Below, piece after piece: positions 28,408 to 38,433 of a stretch of 39,742 nucleotides of DNA (positions within the stretch are counted from its first letter, which is position 1; every line of letters starts with the position of its first letter). The DNA comes from UBA1206 sp045600105 (GTDB lineage: Bacteria > Bacillota > Clostridia > Oscillospirales > CAG-382), in the NCBI GenBank assembly GCA_045600105.1, contig JAZRXG010000043.1:1-39742 (forward strand), read 5' to 3'. The notes beneath the pieces were generated by a model that ran no database searches, was not told where the DNA came from, and worked only from the letters and a program-made list of their open reading frames with translations. The position numbers and the translations under genes were made by a program.

Positions 28408-29730
28408 ATGACAGTAAAAGAATTCATCAGCGACGAAAAGATCAGACGTGAGTTCGTTTCCGATCTCGCGTCGCTCATAGAGATACCGTCCGTCGTCGCG
28501 TCTCCCGACGGCATCTATCCGTTCGGCAGAGACTGCGCGCGTGCCGTCGACAAGGCACTTGAGATCGCCGCACGATTCGGGCTGGCGACCGAAAACCACG
28601 ATTATCACTGCGCCAGCGCCATATACGGAGAAGGCGAGAAGGAAGTCGGCATCATCGCCCACCTCGACGTGGTCCCCGCCGGCAGCGGCTGGACTTACGA
28701 ACCGTACAAGCTCACTTTAGACAAGGGTCTTTACATAGGCCGCGGCACCAACGACGACAAGGGGCCCCTGCTCTGCGCTCTTTACGCGCTTCGCTATCTT
28801 GCCGAAAACAACGTAAAGCTTCCGTTTGCCGTGCGTGTCATAATGGGCTCCGACGAGGAAGTCGGCTCGACCGACCTCGAATACTTCAAATCGATCAGAA
28901 AACCGCCCGTTTTCTCGTTCACTCCCGACGCCGAATATCCCGTTTCGATAGGCGAAAAGGGGATCATGCGCTTCGTTGTCTGCCTCGGAAGACCCGACCC
29001 GTCCGTCACCGCCATCGGCGCGGGAACGGTCACCAACGCCGTGCCCGGCAGCGCTTTTGCCGTCGTGAACGGAAAGAGGATCGAGGTCACCGGCAGAACG
29101 GCTCACGCCTCCACGCCCGAAAGCGGGCTCAACGCCATATCGCTCCTCGTTGACGAACTCACGAAGAACGGTCTCATCGCTCCGTCCGACGAAAAGAAAT
29201 TCGCCTTCCTCAAGGCCGCCGCGGACGATTACAAAGGAAAATTCTTCGGCATCGACTTTGCCGACGAGTATTTCGGCTATCTCACCTGCGTCGAAAGCGT
29301 GCTTTCCATCGGAGAAGACGGCAAAGTCTATCAGAAATACGACGTTCGTTTCCCGATGAGCGGCTCGTTTGAAGAACTTGACGCGAAGATCCGCGCCAAA
29401 GCCGCCGAATACGGCTTTGAAGTGGTCGAAAGTCACGCCGGAAACGGCTATTTCAAGTCGCCCGACAGCGCCGAGATCAAATCTCTCACCTCCGCCTGCG
29501 AGGAGGTCCTCGGTCACGAATGCAAGCCCTACACCATGGGCGGCGGCACTTACGCCCGCTCCATGCCGGGAGCCGTCGCCTTCGGCGGAAGGATAGTCGA
29601 GTGCTTCGGTCTGCTCGGAGAGGGAAGAGGCTCGTGCCACGACGTCGACGAATACTACGCCGTCGAGGAAGCCGACAAGAGCATCGAGATATTCGTGAAA
29701 TCGCTCGAAAACCTGTCGGAAGTCATCTGA
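28408..29730 (+). CDS. M20-family dipeptidase (PepV/Sapep type)
   Basis: The 440-residue cytosolic zinc peptidase has the M20 motifs in order: HLDVVP (His85, Asp87), GRGTNDDKGP (112-120, bridging Asp) and GSDEEVGS (147-154, catalytic and ligand Glu). A lid domain (about 185-310) includes TGRTAHAS, followed by the second half of the catalytic fold, ending with GGGTYARSMP and a His-bearing GSCHDVDEY. Length and motif spacing fit the PepV dipeptidase group, which split dipeptides for amino-acid supply. GAGGAATAAA lies before the ATG. Coupled to the upstream GNAT gene. Confidence 0.92.
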   Translation: MTVKEFISDEKIRREFVSDLASLIEIPSVVASPDGIYPFGRDCARAVDKALEIAARFGLATENHDYHCASAIYGEGEKEVGIIAHLDVVPAGSGWTYEPYKLTLDKGLYIGRGTNDDKGPLLCALYALRYLAENNVKLPFAVRVIMGSDEEVGSTDLEYFKSIRKPPVFSFTPDAEYPVSIGEKGIMRFVVCLGRPDPSVTAIGAGTVTNAVPGSAFAVVNGKRIEVTGRTAHASTPESGLNAISLLVDELTKNGLIAPSDEKKFAFLKAAADDYKGKFFGIDFADEYFGYLTCVESVLSIGEDGKVYQKYDVRFPMSGSFEELDAKIRAKAAEYGFEVVESHAGNGYFKSPDSAEIKSLTSACEEVLGHECKPYTMGGGTYARSMPGAVAFGGRIVECFGLLGEGRGSCHDVDEYYAVEEADKSIEIFVKSLENLSEVI

Positions 29731-29751
29731 AAAAACGCATAAAAATACGCC

Positions 29752-29790
29752 CGCACCGCCCGATGAACGTCGGACGGTGCGTCTCTTTTT
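29752..29790 (+). terminator. Terminator after the M20 peptidase gene
   Basis: CGCACCG (29752-29758) and an inner CCGA/TCGG pair with CGGTGCG (29775-29781), followed by TCTCTTTTT. Confidence 0.85.
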
Positions 29791-29874
29791 CCGCATAATA
29801 TATATTAAGGTAAACATAATGCGTCGGAATTCATAATTTTGTCGTTTGTTTGAAAAAATATATTGGCAAATCTA

Positions 29875-29903
29875 TTGACATTTTTCCATATTTATGGTAT
29901 TTT
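29875..29903 (+). promoter_or_regulatory. Promoter of the giant surface protein gene
   Basis: TTGACA (29875-29880), 17 bases, TATTTT (29898-29903). The leader is about 40 bases and ends in a strong GGAGG ribosome site. Confidence 0.7.
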
Positions 29904-29948
29904 GTACATAGATTTCACAGAATCTAAAATTTTTTTGGAGGAAAAAAC

Positions 29949-32900
29949 ATGAAAAAGCTTCTGTCACTCGTTCTTGCACTGACACTTGTCTTTTCTTTCT
30001 GCTGCGTTTTCGCATCGGCAGAAGGTGAAGCAGCCCCGGCTGTTGTTGCAGCTGAAGGCGACCCCGAAGCGTTTCTGTGGCTGAAAGCTGACGAAAGTTT
30101 CACCCCCGGGATCCAGTTCTCGATCCCCGGCGATCAACTTTCCGACGCTGACTACAGAATCATCACCAACGTATGCTTTGAAGGCTGCGAAGGTGAAGGC
30201 ACCGCTTACGTAAACTATTACGTTTACAGCAAAGATGCCACCGGCACAGGTGACTTCGATCACCTCATTCAGTTCGCTGATTTCGCAAGCCACAAATCGG
30301 TAGGCGAAGGCTGGAACGAACTTGAATTCACGTTCAATCCCACCGACAACCTTTACGGCAAACTCGAAGGTGAAAAGATCACCGATATCGGTTTCGTTAC
30401 CGTAGGCATCGGCTTCTGGCAGGCTACCGGCGTTGTTAAATGCAGCAGCGTCAGACTTAACGAAGGCGTTACGGTCGTCTGGTCCAAAGGCTTCGACGCA
30501 GGCATCGATCTCGAAGACGAGAGCATTGCCTATTCCAACCTCGGCACCGAAGGCGTCAACTGGGGCATCGTTCGTCCCGAAGTCGTTGAAAACGGCAACA
30601 TTGCCAAAGAAAAAACCGTTAAAGTAACCGCGACCGGCACTTCTTCCACTTACAACGCTCCTCTCAACAACGGCGTCGCGGCTACCGAAAAATCCTACAC
30701 CAACGCCTGGTTCGCATTCACCAGAGACGCATCTCCTCTCGATGACTTCAGAGGAACCGAAAGCTACATCGGCACCGCGACCTTCGATCTCGGTGAAGCC
30801 AAATACTGGAACGCGGTACGTGCCAACATCTGGGACGCTGCGGGCGATTCCGGCATTGCATCTCCCACGGCTGTCGTTGTTTATTCTTCCGATGACAACG
30901 AAAACTGGACCGAAGTCGGCGACCTTACCTTGGGTACCCCCGGCACGGTTTACTGGGCAGCAGGCACTTTCGATGCGATTTGCTCCCGCTACGTAAAAGT
31001 CGCTTTCCCGTGGGCTAACGGCGCAGGCGCTTTCGTTTTCACTAACGAAATCGAGATCATCGGCTGCGACGCTCCCATCGAAGAAAACTTCGACGGCGAC
31101 GTCAACAAAGACGGCAAAGTAAACAGCAGAGACGCTATTTACCTCCTCCGTGCCATCCTTAATCCCGACAAATATCCCATTGACTTCTCCGGCGACGTAA
31201 ACGGCGACGGCGCTGCAAACACCGCTGACGCTATTTACCTCCTCCGTCACGTATTCTTCCCCGAAGAATATCCTCTCATCACCGAGCCCATCGAACCGGC
31301 TCCCGTTCCCGCTGAAGGCGAAAACATCGCCGAAGGCAAATCCTATACTGTTGATGAAGGCTACACCGTCCGTGCTGACGGCTACGGCGATCCCGACCTC
31401 ACCAAACTCACCGACGGCGTTAAAGACGCTACCGGCGGCTCTGCTCCCGCGGGCTTCAACGGCACCAATGCCAACGTCATAATCGACCTCGGCGGCATCG
31501 GCACCATCGACGGCATCATCACCGACCTCCAGGGCAACAACTGGGGCATCCCCCAGCCTTTCGGATATACCGTCAACTTTGCCGTTTCTCTTGACGGCGA
31601 AGAATGGACCGACCTCGGCGCAGGCTATATGCAGAAAGTCCTTGAACAGGAAACCGGCTGGAACCTCGCTGACTACTTCGTAAACTGCGACGGCATCGAA
31701 GCACGCTACGTCAAAGTCAACTACGTTACTCCCGCCGACTACACCGGCAACCACATCTGGCCCTCCGAGATCCAGGTCATCGGCACTCTCGAAGAAGAAC
31801 CCATCGCTGAATCTCCCATCTACGTAGTAGGTGAAGAAGGCGTCGCCGAAGTTACCGACGAAGCCCTCGCAAAACTTCTTGACGGCGTTTACGCAAGCGA
31901 TGCTACCGCTTTCTCCGACGCCAGACTCATGAACATCAACTGGGACGCTGCTTACGATTACACCGCAGGCGCGGAAAACGCTCCCAAGAAAGCTACCATT
32001 TATTATAACTTCGACGAAGCCATCAACGTTACCGGCATCAAGCTCGGCGCGTTCAAAGATCGCAACAGCTTCGTAGACCTCCCCGGCGTTAAGATCTATC
32101 TTACCTCCGACGGAATCACTTACGTTCGCGCGGCAGACGGCGCATGGACTTCCACCATCGACGGTCTTGCAAACGTTACCGAAGAAAGAACCGGCACCCC
32201 CGTTGGCGAAGCTATCTACACCGCTGACTGGAGCACCAGAGCTGCTTTCTCCGTTAAAGGCGTTATGATCGAACTCGAACTCGTCGATCCGTTCGCCTTC
32301 CTTTCCGAACTCGAAATCGTTACCGATTACGTTGCTGACGGCGCTCTTGAAGAGAACATCGGCCACGTAGTCGACACCATCAAGCTTGGCGGCGTTGACG
32401 TTGCGATCGCAGACGCTACCGCTACCGTTATCACCGCTAAATCCGGCGAAATGCCTCTCGACGCTGCCGCTACCGGCGACTTCAGACTCGCTCGCTCGGG
32501 CGTTATCACCATTGCAAAATGGGACGACGCCGTAAACGGCTACCGCGTTACCTTCAATGAAGTTAACGGCTGGCCCAACAACCGCGAAGGCTCTATGCCC
32601 GCAGCAGCAGACGACGAAATCTATGTATTCACCATTTCCTCCGGCACCATCAAAAATGCCGGCGCAGGCGACAAGTGGGTCATCTGGCACATCGAAGTCG
32701 GCGACGTTCTTTACGTTTACGACGACGTTATCGCCATCAACCACATGATCGACAGCCAGCCTTCGAAGAACTTCTCAAGCGAAGAACCCGAAGAGCCCGC
32801 ATATCAGCCCGATCCCCTTGAAGAACTTCCCGAAAACGCTATCGTTATTGATTTCGCAGGCTACAAGCACGCTGCATTCGTTTCCATCGTTGCGGGCGAC

Positions 32901-35900
32901 AATGAAACCATTGCCGAGCTTACCGCAAGAGGAAACGGCGGCACCGCGAAGGATATGAACTATGCGTACAATATCCTTGTTGACAAAGACAACAAAGTTG
33001 TCGACGTTGACTTCACCCTCGGCACCGCGTGCACCTTCACCTGCCCCGAAGGCGGTTATATAATCTCCTACAACGGCAACAAAGAAGGCTACGCCGCAAT
33101 GGCTGACATCAAAGTCGGCGCAGAGATCACTCTCTACAACATCATTCTTGATCCCATCGCAGATCTCGAAGGCAATGTTGAACTCACTTCCGCAGGCTTC
33201 ACTTATGTGAATCCCGAACCCGAAGAGCCCATCGACAAAGGTGAAAACGTTGCTCTTAATAAAGACTATACCATCGGCGGCACCCTCGAAGGCAGCTATC
33301 CCGACACCGACGGCATCGAGCTCACCGATGGCCTTATCCCCGAAAGCGCTTCTTATTCCGAACCCGGCATCGTCGGCTTCAACCCCAACAGTGATTTCTA
33401 CAAAGAAAACGGCTTCGCTCAGATCGTTGTTGACCTCGGCGGACTGTTCGACATAACCGAGATCGACGTAGTTGCAAGCAACCTCGGCAACTCGGGCGTC
33501 AACGCTCCCGGCACCGTTAAATATGCTTACTCCACCAACGGCACCGACTTCACCGAAATCGGCGAAGGCAAATACGACAAAGATCTCTCTGTAATCGGTA
33601 TTAACGTTATCAACAGCGTTAAAGCCGAAGCTCAGGCGAGATACATCAAAGTTACGTTCACCAAAGGCGCAGGCAACTGGATGATGATCTCCGAAGTCGA
33701 AGTATACGGCTCCGAAGCAGAACCCGAAGAAATCGTTATCGACGTTGACACCACCGATTGGACTTATGTTGACGGCGTAGAAACCGGACTTTGGCAGAAT
33801 GATTCCGATCCTGTCGGCACCTATTGGTACAAAGCAGGCATCGAAGACGGCAAGTACGTAATGGAATTCGTATTTGACGGCGAACTTTCCGGCACCGACG
33901 CTTCCTTCGGCAACGGCAACGGCACCAACGTTCGTATTTGGTTCCACACCGCTTTGAACGAAGCAGGCAATCCTCAGGGCACTTACAACTCCTTCATCGA
34001 CGTAGCTTACACCCCGAGCGGCGTTAAGAACCGTTTCATGGTCAACACCTCCGAAACCGGCAACTCCTCTTCCGCAAAGTACGGCTATGACGACGAAAAA
34101 CCCTACACCGTAGAGACCATCGTTCCCACCGCTCTTGACGGACTCTATGTCAAACCCGTATTTGACTCCATCCCCAACTGCGATATCAACGAAGACCTCG
34201 ACGCTATATTCACCGTTTCCAACAAACCCGGCGAACTCGCCAACAACGCTCTTTACAGCGGCAACTTCAAGACTCCGTACTCCGGCTGGGACCGCGCCGA
34301 AGCATTCAACTTCTATGAGATCCCCGCTGAACCCGAACGCGAAGTCGCAAACCCCACCGGCTATAACTACGCTCTTGGCGCTGCTATGAAGCTTGTCGGC
34401 GCTGCAGCTACCGGCGATCCTACCGAAGTAGGCGATCTTGCTCAGAACGTATATAAAGCTGCTCTTAACGACGGCAATGCCGCAGTAGCAACAGAATACT
34501 CCAACATTTGGTTCGGCTATTACTATAACGCGACTAAACCTGATATCAGCAACTCTTTTGCGGGCACTTCCAATGACGACGCCGGCAATGTCGGCTCCGT
34601 TGTCATTGACCTCGGCTCCGAAATGACCTGGAATCAGGTTCGCCTCCACACCTGGGCTGCCAATGCTTCCGGCATCGGCGCTCCCATCGCGATCAACGTA
34701 TTCTCCTCCACCGACGGCGAAACCTGGACCTATGTCGCTGACATGGTCCTCGGCGAAGCAGGTACCGTTTACTGGGCTTCCACCGACACCGAATTCCCCG
34801 AGGTTACTTCTCAGTACGTAAAAGTTGACTTCGTCTGGAACAACGGTCCGTACGCTTTTGCTAACGAAATCGAAGTTTACGGCGACGAAGAACCCGTTAT
34901 CCCCGAAGAGCCCAAACCCATTCAGCCCGAAACTCTCGAAGAACTTCCCGAAGGTGCTATCGCTCTCGATTATGCGGGCTTCGTATACGACACTTTCGCT
35001 GAGATCCTTTACGCAGCAGAAACTACCACCGTCATTGGTCTCACCGAAAAAGACCTCAACTACTTCGCAGTGGCAGTAGTTGATGGCGAAACCATGAAAG
35101 TTACCTATTTCGGCAACACCCTCGGCAGACCCGACGGAGTTAAATCCGACGTAGAAATCCCCGCGGGCTCTTACGTTATCATCGTTCACGGCAACAAAAC
35201 CGCTGACTTCGCCGCTTTCGCTCCGCAGGTTGGCGCTACTGTTGAAGTTTACAACGTAATTCTTGAAAATATCGGCGATCTTAAAGAAGCGGCTGCTCTC
35301 GAAAACGCAGGCTTCACTTATGAAAATCCCGAAGTCGTTATTGACGTAGACACCAGCAAATGGACCTACGTTGACGGCGAAACCGTAGGCGCTTGGCAGA
35401 ACACTTCCGATCCCGTTGGCTCTTATTGGTACAACATCGGCATCAAAGACGGCAAGTACATTCTCGAAGTAGTATTCGAAGGCGAGCTTACCGGCACTGC
35501 TGCTTCTTACGGCAACGGCAACGGCACCAACGTTCGTATCTGGTTCCACACCGCTAAGAACGCTGCCGGCACCAAACAGCTTACCTACAACTCCTTCATC
35601 GACGTATCCTACACTCCCGACGCTGTCCTTGACCGCTTCATGACAAACGGCACGACTGACGGCAACTCCGCTGCTGCCGCGTTCGGCTATGACTACGTCG
35701 GCGACGAAAAACCCTACACCGTAGAGACCATCGTTCCCACCAAGCTTGACGGACTCTATGTCAAACTCGTATTTGACTCCATCCCCAACTGTGTAGTTAA
35801 TGAAGACCTCGACTGCGTGTTCACCGTTTCCAGCAAACCCGAAACCGGCAACAACGCTCTTTACAGCAGCGACTTCCTCAAACCCTATCAGGGCACTTGG

Positions 35901-36962
35901 GACAGACTCAACTCCGTAAACTTCTATGAAGTTGAAATCGATAACCTCGCTCTCGCGCTCAAGGAAGAAAATGTCATCGTAAAAGTTGACAATACTACTT
36001 ACAACGCTGTTCTCAACGACGGTGAAGCATTCAACGCGGGCGCATACAACAACAGTTGGTTCGCTTTTACCAGAACTTCTTCTCCCATTGAAACCTTCGA
36101 AGAACAGGAATGCTACGTAGGCAAACTTGTTTACGACTTCGGCGAAGCTGTTACCTGGAATACCGTTCGCGCCAATATGTGGGAAAATGCCGGTGCAGGC
36201 ATTGACACTCCCGTTGCCATCATTGTTTACTCTTCCGATGACAATGAAAACTGGACCAAGGTCGGCTATCTTAAGCTCGGCAAAGCTCCCGTTTACTGGG
36301 CACAGGAAACCTTTGATGATGTTACTTCCCGCTATGTGAAAGTCGAATTCGGCTGGACCAAAGCAGGCGGCAAAGCTTTCATCATGACCAATGAAGTACA
36401 GGTAGGTACTCTTGTTGATACCTACGTGGCTCCCGTTGAAGCTGCTCCCGCTTACCTTTGGGTAAAGACTACTGACAAAGCTGCGGCTCATGCCGTCACC
36501 TATACCGTTCCCGGCACCGCTCTTACCGAAGACGGCGTATATACTGCAATTGCAGGCGCAAAATTCGAAAACGTTGAAGGCAGTGTCGCATACGTAAACT
36601 GCTACGTTTGGGGCGTCGACGAAGAAGGTAAGGATCTGCTTCTCAAAAATGCGGATTTCGCTAACCAGCTTCTTGCAACTCCGGAATACGGTCACGAGGC
36701 AGACGCTTGGAACAGCTTCACCTGGACCTTTGACACCACCGCAATCGAAGACGAAATCAAAAAGGTCACCTTCAGCGTAGGATGCTGGGATGCAACCGGC
36801 ACGGTTGACGTCAATTACATCGGCCTCGGCTTCGGCGACGATATAATCTGGGATAAAGATTTCGACGTCGAATACGATCCTGCTGCTGATGCTGACGTTA
36901 CCGGCAACGGTCTCGGCACCAAAGGCACCGACTGGGATCTTGTTGAGATCGTAGCAGGCTAA
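29949..36962 (+). CDS. Giant secreted modular protein with internal dockerin
   Basis: This 2337-residue protein has a signal peptide (1-24, ending ASA). Modules, by eye: A1 (41-205); B1, discoidin-like (225-376); type I dockerin (379-440), two calcium loops DVNKDGKVNSRDAIYLL and DVNGDGAANTADAIYLL; discoidin/F5-8C-like domains (459-612 and about 617-790); D1 (957-1090); F5/8C-like NVALNKDY (1100-1257); V1 (1263-1458); B2 (1473-1640); D2 (1664-1795); V2 (1797-1996); B3 (1999-2158); A2 (2168-2337). A, B, D and V recur as related copies. Such domains bind glycans, and a dockerin docks to a cohesin. I see no catalytic domain, LPXTG, SLH or membrane anchor. GGAGGAAAAAAC precedes the ATG. Codon use (GCT, GTT, AAA) differs from neighbours, hinting at high expression or transfer. 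Confidence 0.9.
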   Translation: MKKLLSLVLALTLVFSFCCVFASAEGEAAPAVVAAEGDPEAFLWLKADESFTPGIQFSIPGDQLSDADYRIITNVCFEGCEGEGTAYVNYYVYSKDATGTGDFDHLIQFADFASHKSVGEGWNELEFTFNPTDNLYGKLEGEKITDIGFVTVGIGFWQATGVVKCSSVRLNEGVTVVWSKGFDAGIDLEDESIAYSNLGTEGVNWGIVRPEVVENGNIAKEKTVKVTATGTSSTYNAPLNNGVAATEKSYTNAWFAFTRDASPLDDFRGTESYIGTATFDLGEAKYWNAVRANIWDAAGDSGIASPTAVVVYSSDDNENWTEVGDLTLGTPGTVYWAAGTFDAICSRYVKVAFPWANGAGAFVFTNEIEIIGCDAPIEENFDGDVNKDGKVNSRDAIYLLRAILNPDKYPIDFSGDVNGDGAANTADAIYLLRHVFFPEEYPLITEPIEPAPVPAEGENIAEGKSYTVDEGYTVRADGYGDPDLTKLTDGVKDATGGSAPAGFNGTNANVIIDLGGIGTIDGIITDLQGNNWGIPQPFGYTVNFAVSLDGEEWTDLGAGYMQKVLEQETGWNLADYFVNCDGIEARYVKVNYVTPADYTGNHIWPSEIQVIGTLEEEPIAESPIYVVGEEGVAEVTDEALAKLLDGVYASDATAFSDARLMNINWDAAYDYTAGAENAPKKATIYYNFDEAINVTGIKLGAFKDRNSFVDLPGVKIYLTSDGITYVRAADGAWTSTIDGLANVTEERTGTPVGEAIYTADWSTRAAFSVKGVMIELELVDPFAFLSELEIVTDYVADGALEENIGHVVDTIKLGGVDVAIADATATVITAKSGEMPLDAAATGDFRLARSGVITIAKWDDAVNGYRVTFNEVNGWPNNREGSMPAAADDEIYVFTISSGTIKNAGAGDKWVIWHIEVGDVLYVYDDVIAINHMIDSQPSKNFSSEEPEEPAYQPDPLEELPENAIVIDFAGYKHAAFVSIVAGDNETIAELTARGNGGTAKDMNYAYNILVDKDNKVVDVDFTLGTACTFTCPEGGYIISYNGNKEGYAAMADIKVGAEITLYNIILDPIADLEGNVELTSAGFTYVNPEPEEPIDKGENVALNKDYTIGGTLEGSYPDTDGIELTDGLIPESASYSEPGIVGFNPNSDFYKENGFAQIVVDLGGLFDITEIDVVASNLGNSGVNAPGTVKYAYSTNGTDFTEIGEGKYDKDLSVIGINVINSVKAEAQARYIKVTFTKGAGNWMMISEVEVYGSEAEPEEIVIDVDTTDWTYVDGVETGLWQNDSDPVGTYWYKAGIEDGKYVMEFVFDGELSGTDASFGNGNGTNVRIWFHTALNEAGNPQGTYNSFIDVAYTPSGVKNRFMVNTSETGNSSSAKYGYDDEKPYTVETIVPTALDGLYVKPVFDSIPNCDINEDLDAIFTVSNKPGELANNALYSGNFKTPYSGWDRAEAFNFYEIPAEPEREVANPTGYNYALGAAMKLVGAAATGDPTEVGDLAQNVYKAALNDGNAAVATEYSNIWFGYYYNATKPDISNSFAGTSNDDAGNVGSVVIDLGSEMTWNQVRLHTWAANASGIGAPIAINVFSSTDGETWTYVADMVLGEAGTVYWASTDTEFPEVTSQYVKVDFVWNNGPYAFANEIEVYGDEEPVIPEEPKPIQPETLEELPEGAIALDYAGFVYDTFAEILYAAETTTVIGLTEKDLNYFAVAVVDGETMKVTYFGNTLGRPDGVKSDVEIPAGSYVIIVHGNKTADFAAFAPQVGATVEVYNVILENIGDLKEAAALENAGFTYENPEVVIDVDTSKWTYVDGETVGAWQNTSDPVGSYWYNIGIKDGKYILEVVFEGELTGTAASYGNGNGTNVRIWFHTAKNAAGTKQLTYNSFIDVSYTPDAVLDRFMTNGTTDGNSAAAAFGYDYVGDEKPYTVETIVPTKLDGLYVKLVFDSIPNCVVNEDLDCVFTVSSKPETGNNALYSSDFLKPYQGTWDRLNSVNFYEVEIDNLALALKEENVIVKVDNTTYNAVLNDGEAFNAGAYNNSWFAFTRTSSPIETFEEQECYVGKLVYDFGEAVTWNTVRANMWENAGAGIDTPVAIIVYSSDDNENWTKVGYLKLGKAPVYWAQETFDDVTSRYVKVEFGWTKAGGKAFIMTNEVQVGTLVDTYVAPVEAAPAYLWVKTTDKAAAHAVTYTVPGTALTEDGVYTAIAGAKFENVEGSVAYVNCYVWGVDEEGKDLLLKNADFANQLLATPEYGHEADAWNSFTWTFDTTAIEDEIKKVTFSVGCWDATGTVDVNYIGLGFGDDIIWDKDFDVEYDPAADADVTGNGLGTKGTDWDLVEIVAG
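33735..34323 (+). repeat. V module, copy 1 (intragenic duplication)
   Basis: It codes for about 196 residues from VIDVDTTDWTYVDG to NFYEI. It is highly similar to the copy at 35337-35936, with shared blocks GNGNGTNVRIWFHTA, EKPYTVETIVPT and VFDSIPNC and many silent differences. Confidence 0.88.
35337..35936 (+). repeat. V module, copy 2 (intragenic duplication)
   Basis: It codes for about 200 residues from VIDVDTSKWTYVDG to NFYEV, paralogous to the copy at 33735-34323. The preceding D modules (from about 32817 and 34938, LEELPE-A) and B modules are also related, so the duplicated block probably spanned more than one domain. Confidence 0.88.
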
Positions 36963-37000
36963 GCAATAGTTTTATAGCGGATATCGTTAAATAACATGAT

Positions 37001-37036
37001 AAAGGACGCAGGCATTGCCTGCGTCCTTTTGATTTT
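37001..37036. terminator. Strong terminator after the giant gene
   Basis: AAAGGACGCAGGC / GCCTGCGTCCTTT, a 13-bp perfect stem with a 3-base loop followed by TGATTTT. It lies between the convergent giant gene and yqfD. Confidence 0.9.
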
Positions 37037-37051
37037 CATCTGCAAATCGTT

Positions 37052-38206
37052 TCAATCCGACGGCTCCGCAATGTCGCGGATGACCGTCACTCTGCCAACC
37101 AACGTCACGGCGTTCGCGTTTTCGTCAAAAATGAGCTTCGCGTCACGCGACACGATCTCGCCGTCGATTTCGGCGCATCGGTCGAGGAACGCCTTCTCGG
37201 CACGTCTTCCGGCTTCGTCTGCCGTGATTTCAATGAACGCCGTGCGGTATTCGCGAAGCATAAGCGTCGTCTTCGTCACCGGCAGCGACAGAAAAAACAG
37301 ATTTTTCTTTTCACTCCTTATTTCCGCTTCAAACAGTTCGTAATCCGTCGGCGGTCCGTAGAACAGGTCAAAATCCTTGCCGAGCACGTTGTACGACGTT
37401 TTCACGTCCGTCCGCCCCGTGTACTCGCGGCAGGGGAACGAGAGCGGCACGGTGAAGACGAACGTCTTTTTCACCTCGGCGTATACGCATCCTCTCGCTT
37501 CCGAGCTTATCTCCGTCTCCGCGCCGTAAACGTAAGAACCGGTGATGAGAGGCTGACCTTTCGTTACGACGTCCCCGTGGCTGACGAGCGGCTTACCCGA
37601 GTATGCCTCCATCCTTACTATCACTCCGTCCTCGGAAGCGATGATCTCATCGCTTCCTTTGCTTTCGCTTTCCGGCTTTTTTCGCCGCTCGATGACGTCG
37701 CACGTCACCGTCGTGCCGTTGATGTTGACGTACGCCGACGAAAGCTCGGGCAGCGAAAGCAGCAGCTCGGTCCCGGCTTCCGGCGCGTATATCGACGGTA
37801 TGAACGTCCCGACAGCAACGCCGTGGAGCGACAGCTCCTTCAGTATGCGAGTGTCGGAAATCGCGGAGTTTCCCGTCACACGCACGTCCCACACGAAAAG
37901 AGACGACGCGAACATGATGAGCAGCCCGATGACCGTTCCGACGGCAAGCCCGGCACGACGGCGGTATTTATATATAATGAAGGGAAGCCCGAACCGCCTT
38001 TCTTCTTCGGCGATTCCATCGGACGCGGAAACGGTGACCGCATGGTGAAAAAGCGATACGCGCACGTGCCCGCTGCTGCCGTCTGCGCGGGCGCCCCAGA
38101 AAGGCACGCCGCTTTCGTTCAGCCTGTTCAGAAAAACGGGAAAGTCGTTTATATCCGCCCGAAACGAGTACCAACCCGTAAGCGAAAGCAGAAATCTGTT
38201 CAGCAC
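37052..38206 (-). CDS. yqfD: Sporulation protein YqfD
   Basis: The 384-residue membrane protein matches YqfD: an N-terminal soluble part, one membrane segment (about 86-108, GLAVGTVIGLLIMFASSLFVW), then an extracytoplasmic domain starting VRVTGNSAISDTRILKELSLHGV, a FtsQ/POTRA-like feature of the family, with a beta-rich end. YqfD genes are expressed in the mother cell and mutants sporulate poorly, but the molecular job is not well defined. The GTG at 38204-38206 is behind GGAGGAGAGGGGCC and lies inside the end of yqfC (7-base overlap), so translation is coupled. Confidence 0.93.
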   Translation of the reverse strand: MLNRFLLSLTGWYSFRADINDFPVFLNRLNESGVPFWGARADGSSGHVRVSLFHHAVTVSASDGIAEEERRFGLPFIIYKYRRRAGLAVGTVIGLLIMFASSLFVWDVRVTGNSAISDTRILKELSLHGVAVGTFIPSIYAPEAGTELLLSLPELSSAYVNINGTTVTCDVIERRKKPESESKGSDEIIASEDGVIVRMEAYSGKPLVSHGDVVTKGQPLITGSYVYGAETEISSEARGCVYAEVKKTFVFTVPLSFPCREYTGRTDVKTSYNVLGKDFDLFYGPPTDYELFEAEIRSEKKNLFFLSLPVTKTTLMLREYRTAFIEITADEAGRRAEKAFLDRCAEIDGEIVSRDAKLIFDENANAVTLVGRVTVIRDIAEPSD

Positions 38207-38433
38207 GGCCCCTCTCCTCCGAAACTTATCGAATCGATCACTCCGCGTATGCCGATGCGGTCTTCGCTGTAATATATCATCTCGAGCCCGTGTCCCGAAA
38301 CCGACACGGTCCCTTTTTTTGCCGCCGTTTCAATGAGACGATCGGTGTATTCAATTATTCGCCCGATGCCTTCGAGCAGACAGAACGCGTTCCCGCGTAT
38401 CTCGGCTGTAAAACTGTTTTCATTCAATTTCAT
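38200..38433 (-). CDS. yqfC: YabP/YqfC-family sporulation protein
   Basis: This 77-residue protein (MKLNENSFTAEIRGNAFCLL) is of the YabP/YqfC type, a small beta-rich protein. Its core includes RIIEYTDRLIETAAKKGTVS and VSGHGLEMIYYSEDRIGIRG, then a short end IDSISF. It is normally paired with yqfD, as here. The role is unknown beyond mother-cell sporulation expression. GGAGGTCAGATAT precedes the ATG. Confidence 0.92.
   Translation of the reverse strand: MKLNENSFTAEIRGNAFCLLEGIGRIIEYTDRLIETAAKKGTVSVSGHGLEMIYYSEDRIGIRGVIDSISFGGEGPC

Noticed and set aside
29964..36695. Very long antisense open frames (926 and 1306 codons) opposite the giant gene
   Set aside because: They have no signal of real proteins, no ribosome sites, and arise from the codon bias of the plus-strand gene, which has a signal peptide, domains and promoter.
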